NCBI GenBank assembly: GCA_050255815.1
Contig: JBLMVJ010000007.1
Location: 1 to 48,965 of the forward strand
Reading direction: 5' to 3'
DNA from: JAGORM01 sp050255815
GTDB lineage: Bacteria > Patescibacteriota > Microgenomatia > Levybacterales > GWA1-39-11
DNA: 48,965 bases
Numbering within the stretch: the first letter of the stretch is position 1; each line of letters begins with the position of its first letter. Positions 1-8,031 of this stretch are shown here, in pieces. The notes under the pieces are model-generated. The model saw nothing but the letters and a program-made list of their open reading frames with translations, made no database searches and was not told the DNA's origin. The position numbers and the translations under genes are program-made.

Positions 1-698
1 TGAAGGTAGAAAAATCTACCGCAATGTTTTTTGTGGAATACACCGGGCTGACCCACAAACAGCTGGAAGAAGCTCGCCAGGAGCTTTCCAAAGCAAATGC
101 AGAAATGGCAGTGGTAAAAAATACCCTCATGAATATTGCACTGTCTGAGAAAAAGATAGATGCAAAAGAAAAGCTGGTAGGCCAGAAAGCAACCCTTTTC
201 TCTTATGAAGACCCTATCCAAACCGCTAAAGTGTTGGCTGCATTCATTAAAAAATATGGCATGCCTACTATTAGTTTTGGTGTTTACAATGATGAAATCA
301 TAGATGAGGGAATGATCACCAAGCTGGCAACCCTTCCTTCCAAGGAAATTTTGGTTGGGAAACTGTTGGGACTTCTTAATTCCCCAATATCAGGCCTGGT
401 ATATGTTTTGAATGGGAATATTACCAAATTGGCATTAGTATTGAAGGAAATTGAGAAGAAGAAGGCAGCGGCTCCTGAGGCTCCATCAGCACCTGCAGCT
501 ACTCCTGCAGAAGCAGCAGCTCCAGCACCTATAGAGGCAGCGGAAGCACCAGTAGCAGAGGCAGAAACAGCACCCGCAGCAGAAGAAGCAATTGAAGCAC
601 CCGCAGAATCAACAGCGGAAGAAGTAAAAGAGGAAGCTGCACCTGCTACAACTGAAGCCCCAGCAGCAGAGAGTGCAGAGGCAGAAGTTAAGGAATAA
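1..698 (+). CDS. rplJ: 50S ribosomal protein L10, 5'-truncated by window edge
   Basis: L10 anchors L7/L12 dimers to 23S rRNA at the base of the ribosomal stalk. The reading frame is open from base 3, upstream of the first Met (base 24), and the family normally has about 20 residues before the FFVEYTGLT segment, so the true start lies outside the window. FFVEYTGL and VVKNTL are typical of the N-terminal RNA-binding domain. From about residue 150 the protein ends in some 75 residues of Ala/Pro/Glu low complexity, longer than in well-studied bacteria. It precedes rplL, the usual partner order. Identity is secure; the role of the tail is unknown. Confidence 0.95.
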   Translation, partial: KVEKSTAMFFVEYTGLTHKQLEEARQELSKANAEMAVVKNTLMNIALSEKKIDAKEKLVGQKATLFSYEDPIQTAKVLAAFIKKYGMPTISFGVYNDEIIDEGMITKLATLPSKEILVGKLLGLLNSPISGLVYVLNGNITKLALVLKEIEKKKAAAPEAPSAPAATPAEAAAPAPIEAAEAPVAEAETAPAAEEAIEAPAESTAEEVKEEAAPATTEAPAAESAEAEVKE

Positions 699-710
699 TT
701 CTAAATGGTA

Positions 711-752
711 CGAATGTGAATCGACTTACAATAGATTCGATTTAGATTCGAG
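711..752. repeat. Degenerate palindrome, CGAAT word family
   Basis: The rplJ-rplL spacer contains repeated variants of CGAAT and its complement ATTCG (CGAATGTGAATCGA on the left, TAGATTCGA and GATTCG on the right) arranged as an imperfect palindrome. The same words occur at 14041-14076, 33576-33608 and 44346-44385. Function unknown. Confidence 0.6.
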
Positions 753-772
753 CTATTAGAGAGATAGAAGTT

Positions 773-796
773 CTCAGTTTTCCTCGGAAAACTGAG
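773..796 (+). promoter_or_regulatory. Strong stem-loop between rplJ and rplL
   Basis: Two perfect 11-base arms (CTCAGTTTTCC and GGAAAACTGAG) are separated by two bases, giving a tetraloop-type hairpin. There is no clean T-run after it, so it looks more like an RNA processing or partial-attenuation hairpin than a full terminator. It could adjust the L12:L10 ratio, which must be about 4-6:1. The role is inference. Confidence 0.55.
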
Positions 797-866
797 TTAA
801 AGACTTTTGTTTATTGTAATTAAAAAGACGCAAAAGTCATTAAAAGGGAGGTGAATTGAATAAAGT

Positions 867-1259
867 ATGGCAAAATTAAAACAAGAAGAATTAATGACAG
901 CAATTGAAGAAATGTCCGTTCTGGAACTTTCTGAACTCGTAAAAGCTTTGGAGGAAAAGTTTGGAGTAACCGCAGCAGCACCAGTTGCAGTTGCAGCAGC
1001 TCCGGCAGGTGGCGCAGCGGAAGCAGGCGAACCGGCAGAAGAGCAGACTATCTTTAATGTTGAAATAACCAGCGCAGGCGCAAATAAGCTTGGAGTTATT
1101 AAAGCTCTGAGAGAATTAGCACCTACATTAGGACTCAAAGAAGCTAAAGATTTAGTGGATGGAGCACCTAAGGTTGTTTTAGAACAGGTTAACAAGAAAA
1201 CGGCTGATGAGGCTAAGGAAAAACTTACCGCAGCAGGCGCAACTGTTACCCTTAAGTAA
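867..1259 (+). CDS. rplL: 50S ribosomal protein L7/L12
   Basis: Stalk protein that recruits and activates translation GTPases. The 130 residues show the N-terminal dimerisation helix (about 1-35), an Ala/Gly/Pro hinge (about 36-60) and the C-terminal globular domain with the conserved GVIKALRELAPTLGLKEAKDLVD segment pattern and a closing TVTLK. A clear Shine-Dalgarno site (GGGAGGTGA, 846-854) lies 12 bases before the ATG. This is notable because most other transcription-unit starts in the window lack one. It is probably co-transcribed with rplJ through the hairpin at 773-796. Confidence 0.97.
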   Translation: MAKLKQEELMTAIEEMSVLELSELVKALEEKFGVTAAAPVAVAAAPAGGAAEAGEPAEEQTIFNVEITSAGANKLGVIKALRELAPTLGLKEAKDLVDGAPKVVLEQVNKKTADEAKEKLTAAGATVTLK

Positions 1260-1299
1260 GACTTAAGAAATTAAGACTTAAGACATAAGGTTGGTAGTC

Positions 1300-1328
1300 T
1301 TGTAAAAAAAGGCATATTATCTTATAAT
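1300..1328 (+). promoter_or_regulatory. Promoter of rpmB
   Basis: TTGTAA (1300-1305), a 17-base spacer and a perfect TATAAT (1323-1328). The predicted start near 1335 leaves a leader of about 85 bases before rpmB, unlike the leaderless pattern seen at most other genes here. Confidence 0.7.
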
Positions 1329-1345
1329 GTAAACAAGTTTACATT
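1326..1345. promoter_or_regulatory. Candidate operator overlapping rpmB promoter
   Basis: A 9-base perfect inverted repeat, AATGTAAAC and GTTTACATT with two bases between, starts inside the -10 box and covers the expected transcription start. This is the position of a classical repressor operator, or it could form a 5'-end hairpin. The regulator is unknown. Confidence 0.5.
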
Positions 1346-1419
1346 TATTCGTAGCACGAATATAATACTTAAGTCTTACCTCGTAAACCTTACAGCGTAA
1401 AACAGAAAGGACAATAAAA

Positions 1420-1671
1420 ATGGCCGCTAAATGCATGAATTGTAACAAAGGAATAATGATGGGGCATAGAGTATCACACTCTAAGCGCCGGACTAACCAT
1501 GGCTTTAAACCAAACCTCCAAAAGAAAACATTTGTATTAAATGGGAAAAAGGTTAGCGTGAAGCTCTGCACTAACTGCATAAAGTTGTACAAATTTATAG
1601 ACCGCAAGAAGAAAGAAGAATTAGCTGCAAAAGAAGCCGCTCAAGAAGCCTCAGCAACTACTGCTGCATAG
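1420..1671 (+). CDS. rpmB: 50S ribosomal protein L28, zinc-binding form
   Basis: Small basic large-subunit protein of 83 residues. The family core RVSHSKRRTNHGFKPNLQ is present. Two cysteine pairs (CMNC near residue 5 and CTNC near residue 50) form the zinc ribbon of the C+ type of L28. The last 15 residues are Ala/Glu-rich. AGAAAGGA (1404-1411) about 8 bases upstream is a plausible ribosome binding site. It has its own promoter at 1300-1328 and is followed by a spacer palindrome, convergent with the acyltransferase gene. Confidence 0.95.
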   Translation: MAAKCMNCNKGIMMGHRVSHSKRRTNHGFKPNLQKKTFVLNGKKVSVKLCTNCIKLYKFIDRKKKEELAAKEAAQEASATTAA

Positions 1672-1673
1672 AG

Positions 1674-1776
1674 AAATTCTAAATTCTAATCTCTAAACTC
1701 TAAACAATTTTCAAATTTTTAATTTTTAAAACATTAGAATTTGTCTCTGATTTCGGATTTCGAGTTTAGGATTTTC
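1674..1776. repeat. A/T-rich degenerate palindrome, CTAAA/TTTAG words
   Basis: Between convergent rpmB and the acyltransferase gene the left half repeats words such as AAATTCTAA and CTCTAAAC, and the right half carries their complements (ATTAGAATTTG, GAGTTTAGGATTT). It could act as a two-way terminator-like structure. A related stretch lies at 6058-6124. Confidence 0.55.
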
Positions 1777-1777
1777 C

Positions 1778-2866
1778 TCACCCCACCTTTGCTCCCAGAA
1801 GATTTCCCAACACGGGGATTTTACCTGCAATAAATATAACCACAAAAGACATACCGGTTACCGCAAAGAACTGCAAGACGTCAAACCAGGGATTATATAC
1901 TATATGGCCCTGGGTTAATGAATATAGATAACTACCCCAGAAGCGCCAAAATAGGGAAATAGCTGATACATGGGCAAAGTACACCCCCATGGAATGGTTG
2001 GAGAGCAAAAGAATAACCTTATTTGTTTGGGTAGAAATCTTTTTACCTAATTTACTGATCACATCATGATGGAAATATGCCAGGACCAGTGCCATAGAAA
2101 GGGAATAAATAGGTGAGGTGACCCGCCACTGGGTCCGTACAAAGTTAGGGTTGGCATGCAGGTAAAACATTTCCCACGTCTCCTTCATCATCAGGAGTAG
2201 TGATGACACCGCAATTACCAGGACCAGAAGGGCATATCTTTTGTACTCCTTTAGTTTCTCCGGAAGTACCCCTATAAACATACCGCACAGGAACGGCAGG
2301 CTGTTAATAAGGACGTTTCTTATAGTAGGGTGGGTAGGTAAATCTTTTCCACTGGTATAAAGAAAGAATAGGAGAAAGACCTGGAAAATGAAAAAGACGC
2401 GGAGGAAATTTTCAGATAAAAAGAAGCCTTTATATTTCATAAACAGCGGGAAGAGGAAGTACAGGCAAATAATGGTAGGAATGAAATAGAGCTGGTAAGA
2501 GGCATTTCCGGAGAGAAGATCCAGGAAAAAATCAGCGGAAAAAAGACTTTTTGGGTTAAAATGGTTCATGGACATGTAGTAAATTGCACTCCAGACCAGG
2601 TAAGGTAGGAAAAGTTTAGAAAGACGGCGTTTATAAAAAGACAGGACCGGTAGTTTAGGGTTAAAGCGGGAGGCTAAAAGGTATCCGGAAATGGCAAAAA
2701 ATACGCCTACTGCAAACCGTGCAAAATGGTTTAAGAAGAATGAGAATGGCAGGAGGGAAAGGGAATAATAGCCCAGCTGCATAGAGGTGTTAGTAGTGTG
2801 GATTAACACCACGGCTAGGATTGCGACAAGCCGCAAAAAATCAATGGTATAATTTCTTTCTTTCAC
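1778..2866 (-). CDS. Membrane acyltransferase, acyltransferase-3 family
   Basis: Integral membrane O-acyltransferase that probably acetylates or acylates a surface glycan. The 362 residues start with the hallmark RNYTIDFLRLVAILAVVLIH pattern, an FLR box with the catalytic His in the first membrane segment. About ten hydrophobic segments follow, including a GYLLASRF segment typical of the family. The start is GTG (2866) and overlaps the TGA of the upstream methyltransferase as GTGA, so the two are translationally coupled. It is third in the fmt - methyltransferase - acyltransferase operon. The substrate cannot be deduced. Confidence 0.85.
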   Translation of the reverse strand: MKERNYTIDFLRLVAILAVVLIHTTNTSMQLGYYSLSLLPFSFFLNHFARFAVGVFFAISGYLLASRFNPKLPVLSFYKRRLSKLFLPYLVWSAIYYMSMNHFNPKSLFSADFFLDLLSGNASYQLYFIPTIICLYFLFPLFMKYKGFFLSENFLRVFFIFQVFLLFFLYTSGKDLPTHPTIRNVLINSLPFLCGMFIGVLPEKLKEYKRYALLVLVIAVSSLLLMMKETWEMFYLHANPNFVRTQWRVTSPIYSLSMALVLAYFHHDVISKLGKKISTQTNKVILLLSNHSMGVYFAHVSAISLFWRFWGSYLYSLTQGHIVYNPWFDVLQFFAVTGMSFVVIFIAGKIPVLGNLLGAKVG

Positions 2867-3342
2867 TTTTTAATAAATGTTCGTACCGGATAACTTCCCT
2901 CTACTACGGTGCGCGCCGTTAGGAGCGGGTAAGCTGCAACCTCTTCTATCCCCATGGCATCCCTACCTTCCAGCCCGCACTGGAACAGATTAACTACAAC
3001 TAATCCATGAGGCCTTACGACTCTTAGCATTTCACTAAAATCCCTTTTCCTTTGGTGCGCATCCCGCAGATAAAGCATATCAAATTCTCCATCCAGAAGA
3101 TTGGGTGTATCACCAAAATATCCTTTTACCACATCTGGCCGGTATACATCTTTATCTAAATAGTACCTGTTTTTAGGAGGTAAAAAATCATCAAGTGCAA
3201 AGTCCACGCCGCATCCAGGATAGTATACGGAAAGGCTGGGGTGAAGTTTAAAGAGTTTGCCAAAAAACTCCCTGGTCTGGGAAAGGTTTCTTGCATTTTC
3301 TGCCCTTTTAGATGGGGCCCTCTCCAGGGGCGTCATTCCCAT
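2863..3342 (-). CDS. Small class I SAM-dependent methyltransferase-like protein
   Basis: 159 residues with a compact Rossmann-methyltransferase look: a glycine motif (YYPGCGVDFALDDF, about 40-53), an acidic strand end (YYLDKD), FDMLYLRDAH as the post-III region and EMLRVVRPHGLVVVNLF as the motif after the SAM site. It is shorter than most complete methyltransferases, so the substrate domain is minimal. It overlaps the end of fmt by 10 bases and the acyltransferase start by 4 bases. The substrate is unknown, and catalytic competence is inferred from motifs only. Confidence 0.65.
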   Translation of the reverse strand: MGMTPLERAPSKRAENARNLSQTREFFGKLFKLHPSLSVYYPGCGVDFALDDFLPPKNRYYLDKDVYRPDVVKGYFGDTPNLLDGEFDMLYLRDAHQRKRDFSEMLRVVRPHGLVVVNLFQCGLEGRDAMGIEEVAAYPLLTARTVVEGSYPVRTFIKK

Positions 3343-4160
3343 AGCCGCAATCTCCTTAAAATTTCTTCTGCCTCTTTCCCATATCCGTTTACAAAACTTT
3401 TAAAGTCCATGGGGATTTTCCCTTCCACCTGGATTTTTCCCTCAGGAAGCAGCTTCATGATTTTTTCTTTTCCTCCTAATATAGTCCTAAAAAAGACCCC
3501 TGGCCAGGGGTAGAATGCCCGCACTTTACGCTCCAGCTCATCAGGCTCAATTTCTCCCGGTTTTATCTCCGCATCTTTCCGGGTTACCTTATGGGTCCAT
3601 GATTCACCTTCTGTTTTTTGGGCAATGAAGGGGACTTCTTTGCCCACTTCCATATACTCAATTAACTTTTCTATGAGTGCTGCTCCTTTTGCAAACAGTG
3701 ATTCTTTGAGCTCTTGCAGCGTTTCATGGCTGTTCAATTCAACTTCTTGCTGAGCGCCTATGGGCCCATGGTCTACCTGGTCATCCAGCTTAATAATAGT
3801 GACTCCGGTTTTACTGACGCCTGAAAGGATAGTGGACTGGATAGGGCTGGGGCCTTTAAAGGCCGGCAGTAAGCTGGGATGCACATTTAAAATACCTTTT
3901 GGAAACAAATCTAAAATTTCCTGAGGAAGAATGGCGCCATAAGATGCAAGTACTCCCAGGTCAGCCCGGACATCTTTTACCTTCTGTACATCATCTGGAT
4001 TTTTTAAATGGGAAGAAATGAAGGGAATTTCATTCTTTTTTAGATACTCAAAGAGTTTTCCTTCAGATTCTGTAGTTATTACAAGTTCTAGTCCGTGTTT
4101 TTGTAGAGCCTCTATAATAGGGATCACATAACCACCGGAGCCAAAAAACACAATCTTCAT
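3333..4160 (-). CDS. fmt: Methionyl-tRNA formyltransferase
   Basis: Transfers formyl from 10-formyl-tetrahydrofolate to initiator Met-tRNA. The N-terminal domain has the start MKIVFFGSGGYVIPIIEAL, the catalytic LNVHPSLLPAFKGPSPIQ segment (Asn, His and SLLP loop) and DDQVDHGPI with the catalytic Asp. A shorter C-terminal domain follows, with FYPWPGVFF. The frame is open a further 15 codons upstream. I prefer ATG 4160 because it gives the normal family start and lies 7 bases after an extended -10 (TGT plus TACAAT, 4168-4173 on this strand). It is first gene of a three-gene operon. The functional partner deformylase (def) is at 8032-8607. Confidence 0.93.
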   Translation of the reverse strand: MKIVFFGSGGYVIPIIEALQKHGLELVITTESEGKLFEYLKKNEIPFISSHLKNPDDVQKVKDVRADLGVLASYGAILPQEILDLFPKGILNVHPSLLPAFKGPSPIQSTILSGVSKTGVTIIKLDDQVDHGPIGAQQEVELNSHETLQELKESLFAKGAALIEKLIEYMEVGKEVPFIAQKTEGESWTHKVTRKDAEIKPGEIEPDELERKVRAFYPWPGVFFRTILGGKEKIMKLLPEGKIQVEGKIPMDFKSFVNGYGKEAEEILRRLRLWE

Positions 4161-4187
4161 AGGGAATATTGTAACATACCAAGCCTC

Positions 4188-4215
4188 TTGAAAAGGCGTT
4201 TCCAAGAAGTATAAT
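4188..4215 (+). promoter_or_regulatory. Promoter of the 4222 gene
   Basis: TTGAAA (4188-4193), a 16-base spacer and TATAAT (4210-4215), which ends 6 bases before the ATG. The predicted transcript starts at or next to the start codon. It is divergent from the fmt promoter. Confidence 0.65.
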
Positions 4216-4221
4216 TGCCTT

Positions 4222-4605
4222 ATGGGTTATGAACAGGAAAAACATTTTTCTCTACCACTTGATTCGGATAACGGGAAAATTATGGTGACAAATGAAGTTC
4301 TACAAGCTGACCCTGGTCTTATTTTTAAGATCGCTTTGAATCCCCAAGATTATAAACCAAGAGTAACAGTAAAAGTAAGAGAATTAACGCAACAAGAAAT
4401 GAGGGTTGCCAATATTACGCTTGCACCTTTAAGAGAAAGAGTAGGGGAAGAAATAGAATTGTCTAAACAGGATCAACGGATACTTGAAGATCCAAGGTCA
4501 TGGGGCGGGATTAGGATGTCTTATGTGGAGGATAGGGTAGCTAATGGATACGGATTTACCGGGTTTATAAGAAGAACTGCCCGCAATTTCCTCAAGAGAT
4601 CCTAA
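4222..4605 (+). CDS. Hypothetical protein, 127 residues
   Basis: I do not recognise a family. The protein is soluble, without signal peptide or membrane segment, and has a basic C-terminus (FIRRTARNFLKRS). The middle reads as alternating beta strands (KPRVTVKVREL, MRVANITLAPL). A good promoter ends 6 bases before the ATG, which supports it being a real gene with a leaderless transcript. It converges with, and overlaps by 4 bases, the end of the 445-residue gene on the other strand. Confidence 0.6.
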   Translation: MGYEQEKHFSLPLDSDNGKIMVTNEVLQADPGLIFKIALNPQDYKPRVTVKVRELTQQEMRVANITLAPLRERVGEEIELSKQDQRILEDPRSWGGIRMSYVEDRVANGYGFTGFIRRTARNFLKRS

Positions 4606-5939
4606 GCGGCAGGTTTCCAAAATTTAACGTCTTTTCTAATTTCAGGTTCCAGAATTCCATTTGCTGTTAGTTCCTGTAATAGCTGTCCAGTTCTTCCTAC
4701 TCCAATCTTAATACGTCCTTCCTCTAAAAGACGTTTTCTTACATCTACTGTGGTGAGATTAGGAGTTTCTTGTAGTATGTTAAGTATTTGCTGTTTTATT
4801 TCGTCAGTTGGTAATCGTCCAATTCTTGAAGAAGCCCTTACGGCCCTGTCCATAACATTTCTTGCTAGTGTCGGATCTGTAGCGTATTGGATAGCAAGTT
4901 CATGACCCTTTTTATACGCCCCAACATCATAGCTTGCAAACTTATCAAGTATATTTAGTAACTCAGTTAACATTTCCGATTGCCTTTCATTTAGGTCCAC
5001 TAAAGATGTTTCATGTCTTGAAGTCAAGACAAATCCTTGTCTAGATAAAGAGGAGAACCCTCTTGTGAATTCAGACCTCAAATCTTTTATTTTAAGAAGA
5101 TGTGGAGCATCTATAGAAGCTATTTGCATTAATTTCTCTGCTGTCCATTCAGCATGTGGATCTTTTGAAACTATCCCTACCATAAAGGAAAATATCTCTG
5201 GTCCAACTCCGGAAACTACTAGATTTTCTGTAGCGCCTAGAGGATTGAGTCTATGGCTTACATAAGACTCTCCTTTGCTGATGGAGTAGTAGTCAATAAC
5301 TCCATGATCTCCTAGAACTTCAAGACGGTTTTTTACTGTAGTGCTGAATGGAGTATTTATTGCTTTTAATACATCTGCTTGATGTTTGGGAAGGTCAGCG
5401 CTTATTAAATATCGGAAAATATCAATGTTTGAATGTGGCGCTCTCCTTCTTTCTGCAGGTTCATGTTGAGAGTCTCCAAATGATCTTGCTCCTGTTGCAC
5501 CAAAAAGATGGAAAAGGGGAGCATCATATCTTTGAGAAAAATCAAGTAATAATCCCGCTAAGACAGCTCCTTGCTGCAGTCCTTTTTCTGTTGCGACAAA
5601 TCCGAAAGAGTTATCTGAAGCGTCTTTTAATTCTGTAGCAACAAGACCAATAGGTTGGAATGAGAGAGAGCAATAGTTATGAGGAAGTATTGCATTTGTA
5701 ATGCGCCAACCTCCTATTCCAAAATCATTTCCTTGAGCGTCATTGAGGTTCTGTTTTAACTCAAGATCAGAAAAAATATATCCAGGTCTCATTGCCATTC
5801 TCGTCATGAGCAATGCTTTTGCTTCATGATTTCCAACGGCAGCTATTAATGCTCCCAGCTCCTGGTTTTGAATCTTTTCTGATGCCCCCAACCTATCGTT
5901 AGCAGAAAGGAGTATATTACGCTCTTGAATTGATCCCAT
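4602..5939 (-). CDS. Putative multi-winged-helix regulatory protein
   Basis: 445 residues, cytoplasmic, no named family recognised. At least three stretches have winged-helix character: around residues 55-110 (a helix-rich segment followed by LSFQPIGLVATEL), around 255-300 (AEWTAEKLMQIA ... SLSRQGFVLTSRH) and a C-terminal unit around 375-435 (EIKQQILNILQE ... VRKRLLEEG ... GRTGQLLQELTANGIL). I infer DNA binding from this pattern alone. The promoter carries an 8-base-arm palindrome over its -10 region, as expected for autoregulation. It has its own leaderless-type promoter. Confidence 0.55.
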   Translation of the reverse strand: MGSIQERNILLSANDRLGASEKIQNQELGALIAAVGNHEAKALLMTRMAMRPGYIFSDLELKQNLNDAQGNDFGIGGWRITNAILPHNYCSLSFQPIGLVATELKDASDNSFGFVATEKGLQQGAVLAGLLLDFSQRYDAPLFHLFGATGARSFGDSQHEPAERRRAPHSNIDIFRYLISADLPKHQADVLKAINTPFSTTVKNRLEVLGDHGVIDYYSISKGESYVSHRLNPLGATENLVVSGVGPEIFSFMVGIVSKDPHAEWTAEKLMQIASIDAPHLLKIKDLRSEFTRGFSSLSRQGFVLTSRHETSLVDLNERQSEMLTELLNILDKFASYDVGAYKKGHELAIQYATDPTLARNVMDRAVRASSRIGRLPTDEIKQQILNILQETPNLTTVDVRKRLLEEGRIKIGVGRTGQLLQELTANGILEPEIRKDVKFWKPAA

Positions 5940-5947
5940 AGTATTAT

Positions 5948-5976
5948 ATTATACTAAAAATAGTATAAATTAGCAA
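5948..5976 (-). promoter_or_regulatory. Promoter with overlapping operator-like palindrome
   Basis: On the minus strand TTGCTA (5976-5971), a 17-base spacer and TATAAT (5953-5948) end 8 bases before the ATG of the 445-residue gene. The inverted repeat TTATACTA - 4 bases - TAGTATAA (5949-5968) covers the spacer and the -10 box. Confidence 0.65.
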
Positions 5977-5992
5977 AGTGAGAACAGGTTGA

Positions 5993-6124
5993 GAAAGCAC
6001 GTGGCAGGTAGCATGTAGCTTGTAGAAAGGTGCAATCTCATACGTATTTAAAAACTGTTTAGAGAATTGGCATTTTGGAAATTAGGATTTGTTTCGAGTT
6101 TAGAAATTCGAATTTCGAATTTTA
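5993..6124. repeat. Degenerate word repeats in divergent spacer
   Basis: Between divergent genes lie TAGCATGTAGCTTGTAG-type words (5993-6030) and, after a short unique stretch, AAATTAGGATTTG / GAATTTCGAATTTT words (6058-6124). Related words occur at 28926-28961 and 40338-40395, and at 1674-1776. No gene is seen here. Confidence 0.5.
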
Positions 6125-6167
6125 TGTCTTCCGATAGTTAGTTTTAAGGGGGTGGTATAATCTGTGC

Positions 6168-7271
6168 ATGACCGCAAAAAAAGAAGGAACAAATAATTTA
6201 GAACGGCATGTGTTAAAAAGAGCTCATGGATTACAGCAGAAACTGATAGATCCCGGCCAGGTCTTTGTTTCTGAAAACGCAGACCGTCAACAGGAAGCGT
6301 TTGGGCAGCACACTGCCTTTTTAGTTCCGGGAGATGACCGGATCAGATACCATACCTACAGAGGAGAGATATTTTTAAAGTCATACAGAAAAGTAAATAA
6401 GCAAGCTAAAGTGAGATGGTCCAAGCCGGAAGATGTGGAAGCCGGGATCAGGATGGCAGACCACGTCAGGGAAGCGTATGACCCGCAAACCGGTCGTGAG
6501 ATAGAGAAAACACATCAGGTTGTTGCATTGGTCCGTAGTTTATCCGTTGCCCTACAGCAGGACGGAGTAAAGCCTCTTGATATGCAGAAAATGGCAGAAG
6601 ATGCTGCCTCTCAACTCACAGAGGCAGGGTTTATTAATGCACAAAAAGATGCCAGAGTGGATACGGTTGAGAAGATAATGCGTGCCGCAAATTTGGACTC
6701 CCGCAAACGGGTGAATAGTTCCCGTTCCCGAATGATAGTGTCACATGTTTGGGTAGATTTAGTAAGAGAATTATTAGTGGGAAAGATGACGGAAAATAAG
6801 TACAGCAGGATAGGGGCAAAATTAATCCGGGAGCGTGAATTTGAGAGATTTCTCATGTTCCAGACGCTTGCCCATATTGCTGAAATGGACGGGGCTACAT
6901 CAAGTTTTGAAGACGCAAGAAGTATAAGGGAGTTAAAAATGTTTGTAGGCCGGTATCTTTCCCGGGATGTTATTAAACTAAAACCTTATGCACAGATGGC
7001 TGCACGGGTGAGGTTTTTAATAATGAACACGGGGACAGCAGAAGAGCTCTCTCAGTTAAGGCAATATATTGGAGAGGAAGCGGACATGTATAGGGGAACA
7101 CCTCCATTTACAAAATTGGAGGGCCCTGACAAAAAAAGAAGGCTTCAGAATGTCAGGCAGAGCCTGGTAGAGGGGTTAGAAGTTGCAGAACTGTTCTTGC
7201 ACACCGAAACATCAAAAAGAGAGGAAGCCTTAGGCAATTATCTGCGGGAAAAACATCCGGTACACTCTTAA
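6168..7271 (+). CDS. Hypothetical helical protein, 367 residues
   Basis: Not recognised. The protein is rich in charged residues and predicted to be mostly alpha-helical, with no signal or membrane segment. It has one beta-like patch near residues 50-70 (TAFLVPGDDRIRYHTYRGEIF). Many Arg/Lys clusters (for example SRKRVNSSRSR) could contact nucleic acid, but no known domain is visible. The ATG lies 6 bases after an extended -10 (TGG plus TATAAT, 6156-6161), so the transcript is predicted to be leaderless. It overlaps the converging phosphatase gene by 4 bases. Confidence 0.6.
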   Translation: MTAKKEGTNNLERHVLKRAHGLQQKLIDPGQVFVSENADRQQEAFGQHTAFLVPGDDRIRYHTYRGEIFLKSYRKVNKQAKVRWSKPEDVEAGIRMADHVREAYDPQTGREIEKTHQVVALVRSLSVALQQDGVKPLDMQKMAEDAASQLTEAGFINAQKDARVDTVEKIMRAANLDSRKRVNSSRSRMIVSHVWVDLVRELLVGKMTENKYSRIGAKLIREREFERFLMFQTLAHIAEMDGATSSFEDARSIRELKMFVGRYLSRDVIKLKPYAQMAARVRFLIMNTGTAEELSQLRQYIGEEADMYRGTPPFTKLEGPDKKRRLQNVRQSLVEGLEVAELFLHTETSKREEALGNYLREKHPVHS

Positions 7272-8023
7272 TTACTGAAAGAAGAAATTGCTTTGAGAAG
7301 ATGGGGGTGGATAGTTTTGTTTCCGGCTAGAACATAATTAGTATCAGTGGTCCAATTATCTCCCTTCCAATCAGTTACCATACCGCCCGCTTCCCGGACT
7401 AATAAAATCCCTGCTGCATGGTCCCACAGCTCATCTCCCCAACAAATAAAGCCATCAGCAGATCCTCTTGCCATTATTGCCAACTCGCAAGCAGTGCTTC
7501 CCATTTTCCGGATGGTGAAGTTTGGAGATACTGCCGCATTTATCTTAGCATATGTTTCCTTATGCTCCTTATTGTATCCGGTGTTTACAAAAACCAGGCT
7601 TTTTTCAGTGCCGGCCTTTACCTTCTTACCGTTAAAAAATGTTCCCTTTCCTTCTTCAGAAGAATATAGTTCTTGCAAGGCAGGATTAAATATAACGCCT
7701 ACAATAGGTTTTTTGTGGGAGATAAGCGCAATAGAAATTGCAAAGAAAGGAATCTTCCTCGCAAAATTAGTAGTGCCATCCAGAGGATCTATTGCCCAAT
7801 ACGTTTCCTCATCTGAAATAGAAGAACGGGTTTCTTCTGAAAGAATAGGAAATTCCGAGTTCTCTTCGATAATTTTTATTATGGTTTCCTCCGAGGCTTT
7901 ATCAACTTCTGTAACTATACTTTGGTTGGTTTTTACTTCAATGGTATGTTCTGATGAGTATCCCTGGGAGATAATTTCCCCTGCGGCTTTAGCGGCGGTT
8001 ATAGCAAGTTGTAAGTTATCCAA
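7268..8023 (-). CDS. Inositol-monophosphatase family phosphatase (SuhB-like)
   Basis: Mg-dependent sugar or inositol phosphatase of 251 residues. The three metal-site motifs are present: SEE near residue 62, DPLDGTTNF at 79-87 and WDHAAG at 200-205, followed by LLVREAGGMVTDW. The start is TTG (8023), 8 bases after the def stop codon; no ATG or GTG is better placed. It is therefore the second gene of a def operon. The family includes inositol-1-phosphatase, fructose-1,6-bisphosphatase and 3'-phosphoadenosine-5'-phosphate phosphatase activities, and the motifs do not separate them. Confidence 0.88.
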   Translation of the reverse strand: MDNLQLAITAAKAAGEIISQGYSSEHTIEVKTNQSIVTEVDKASEETIIKIIEENSEFPILSEETRSSISDEETYWAIDPLDGTTNFARKIPFFAISIALISHKKPIVGVIFNPALQELYSSEEGKGTFFNGKKVKAGTEKSLVFVNTGYNKEHKETYAKINAAVSPNFTIRKMGSTACELAIMARGSADGFICWGDELWDHAAGILLVREAGGMVTDWKGDNWTTDTNYVLAGNKTIHPHLLKAISSFSN

Positions 8024-8031
8024 TCTTAAAT

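Noticed and set aside
797..1195. Long frame opposite rplL
   Set aside because: Shadow of the Ala-rich rplL codons; no start signals. Frames opposite def, the phosphatase (7347-8042), mreB (12548-13096), the kinase (24589-25122) and thyA are likewise shadows.
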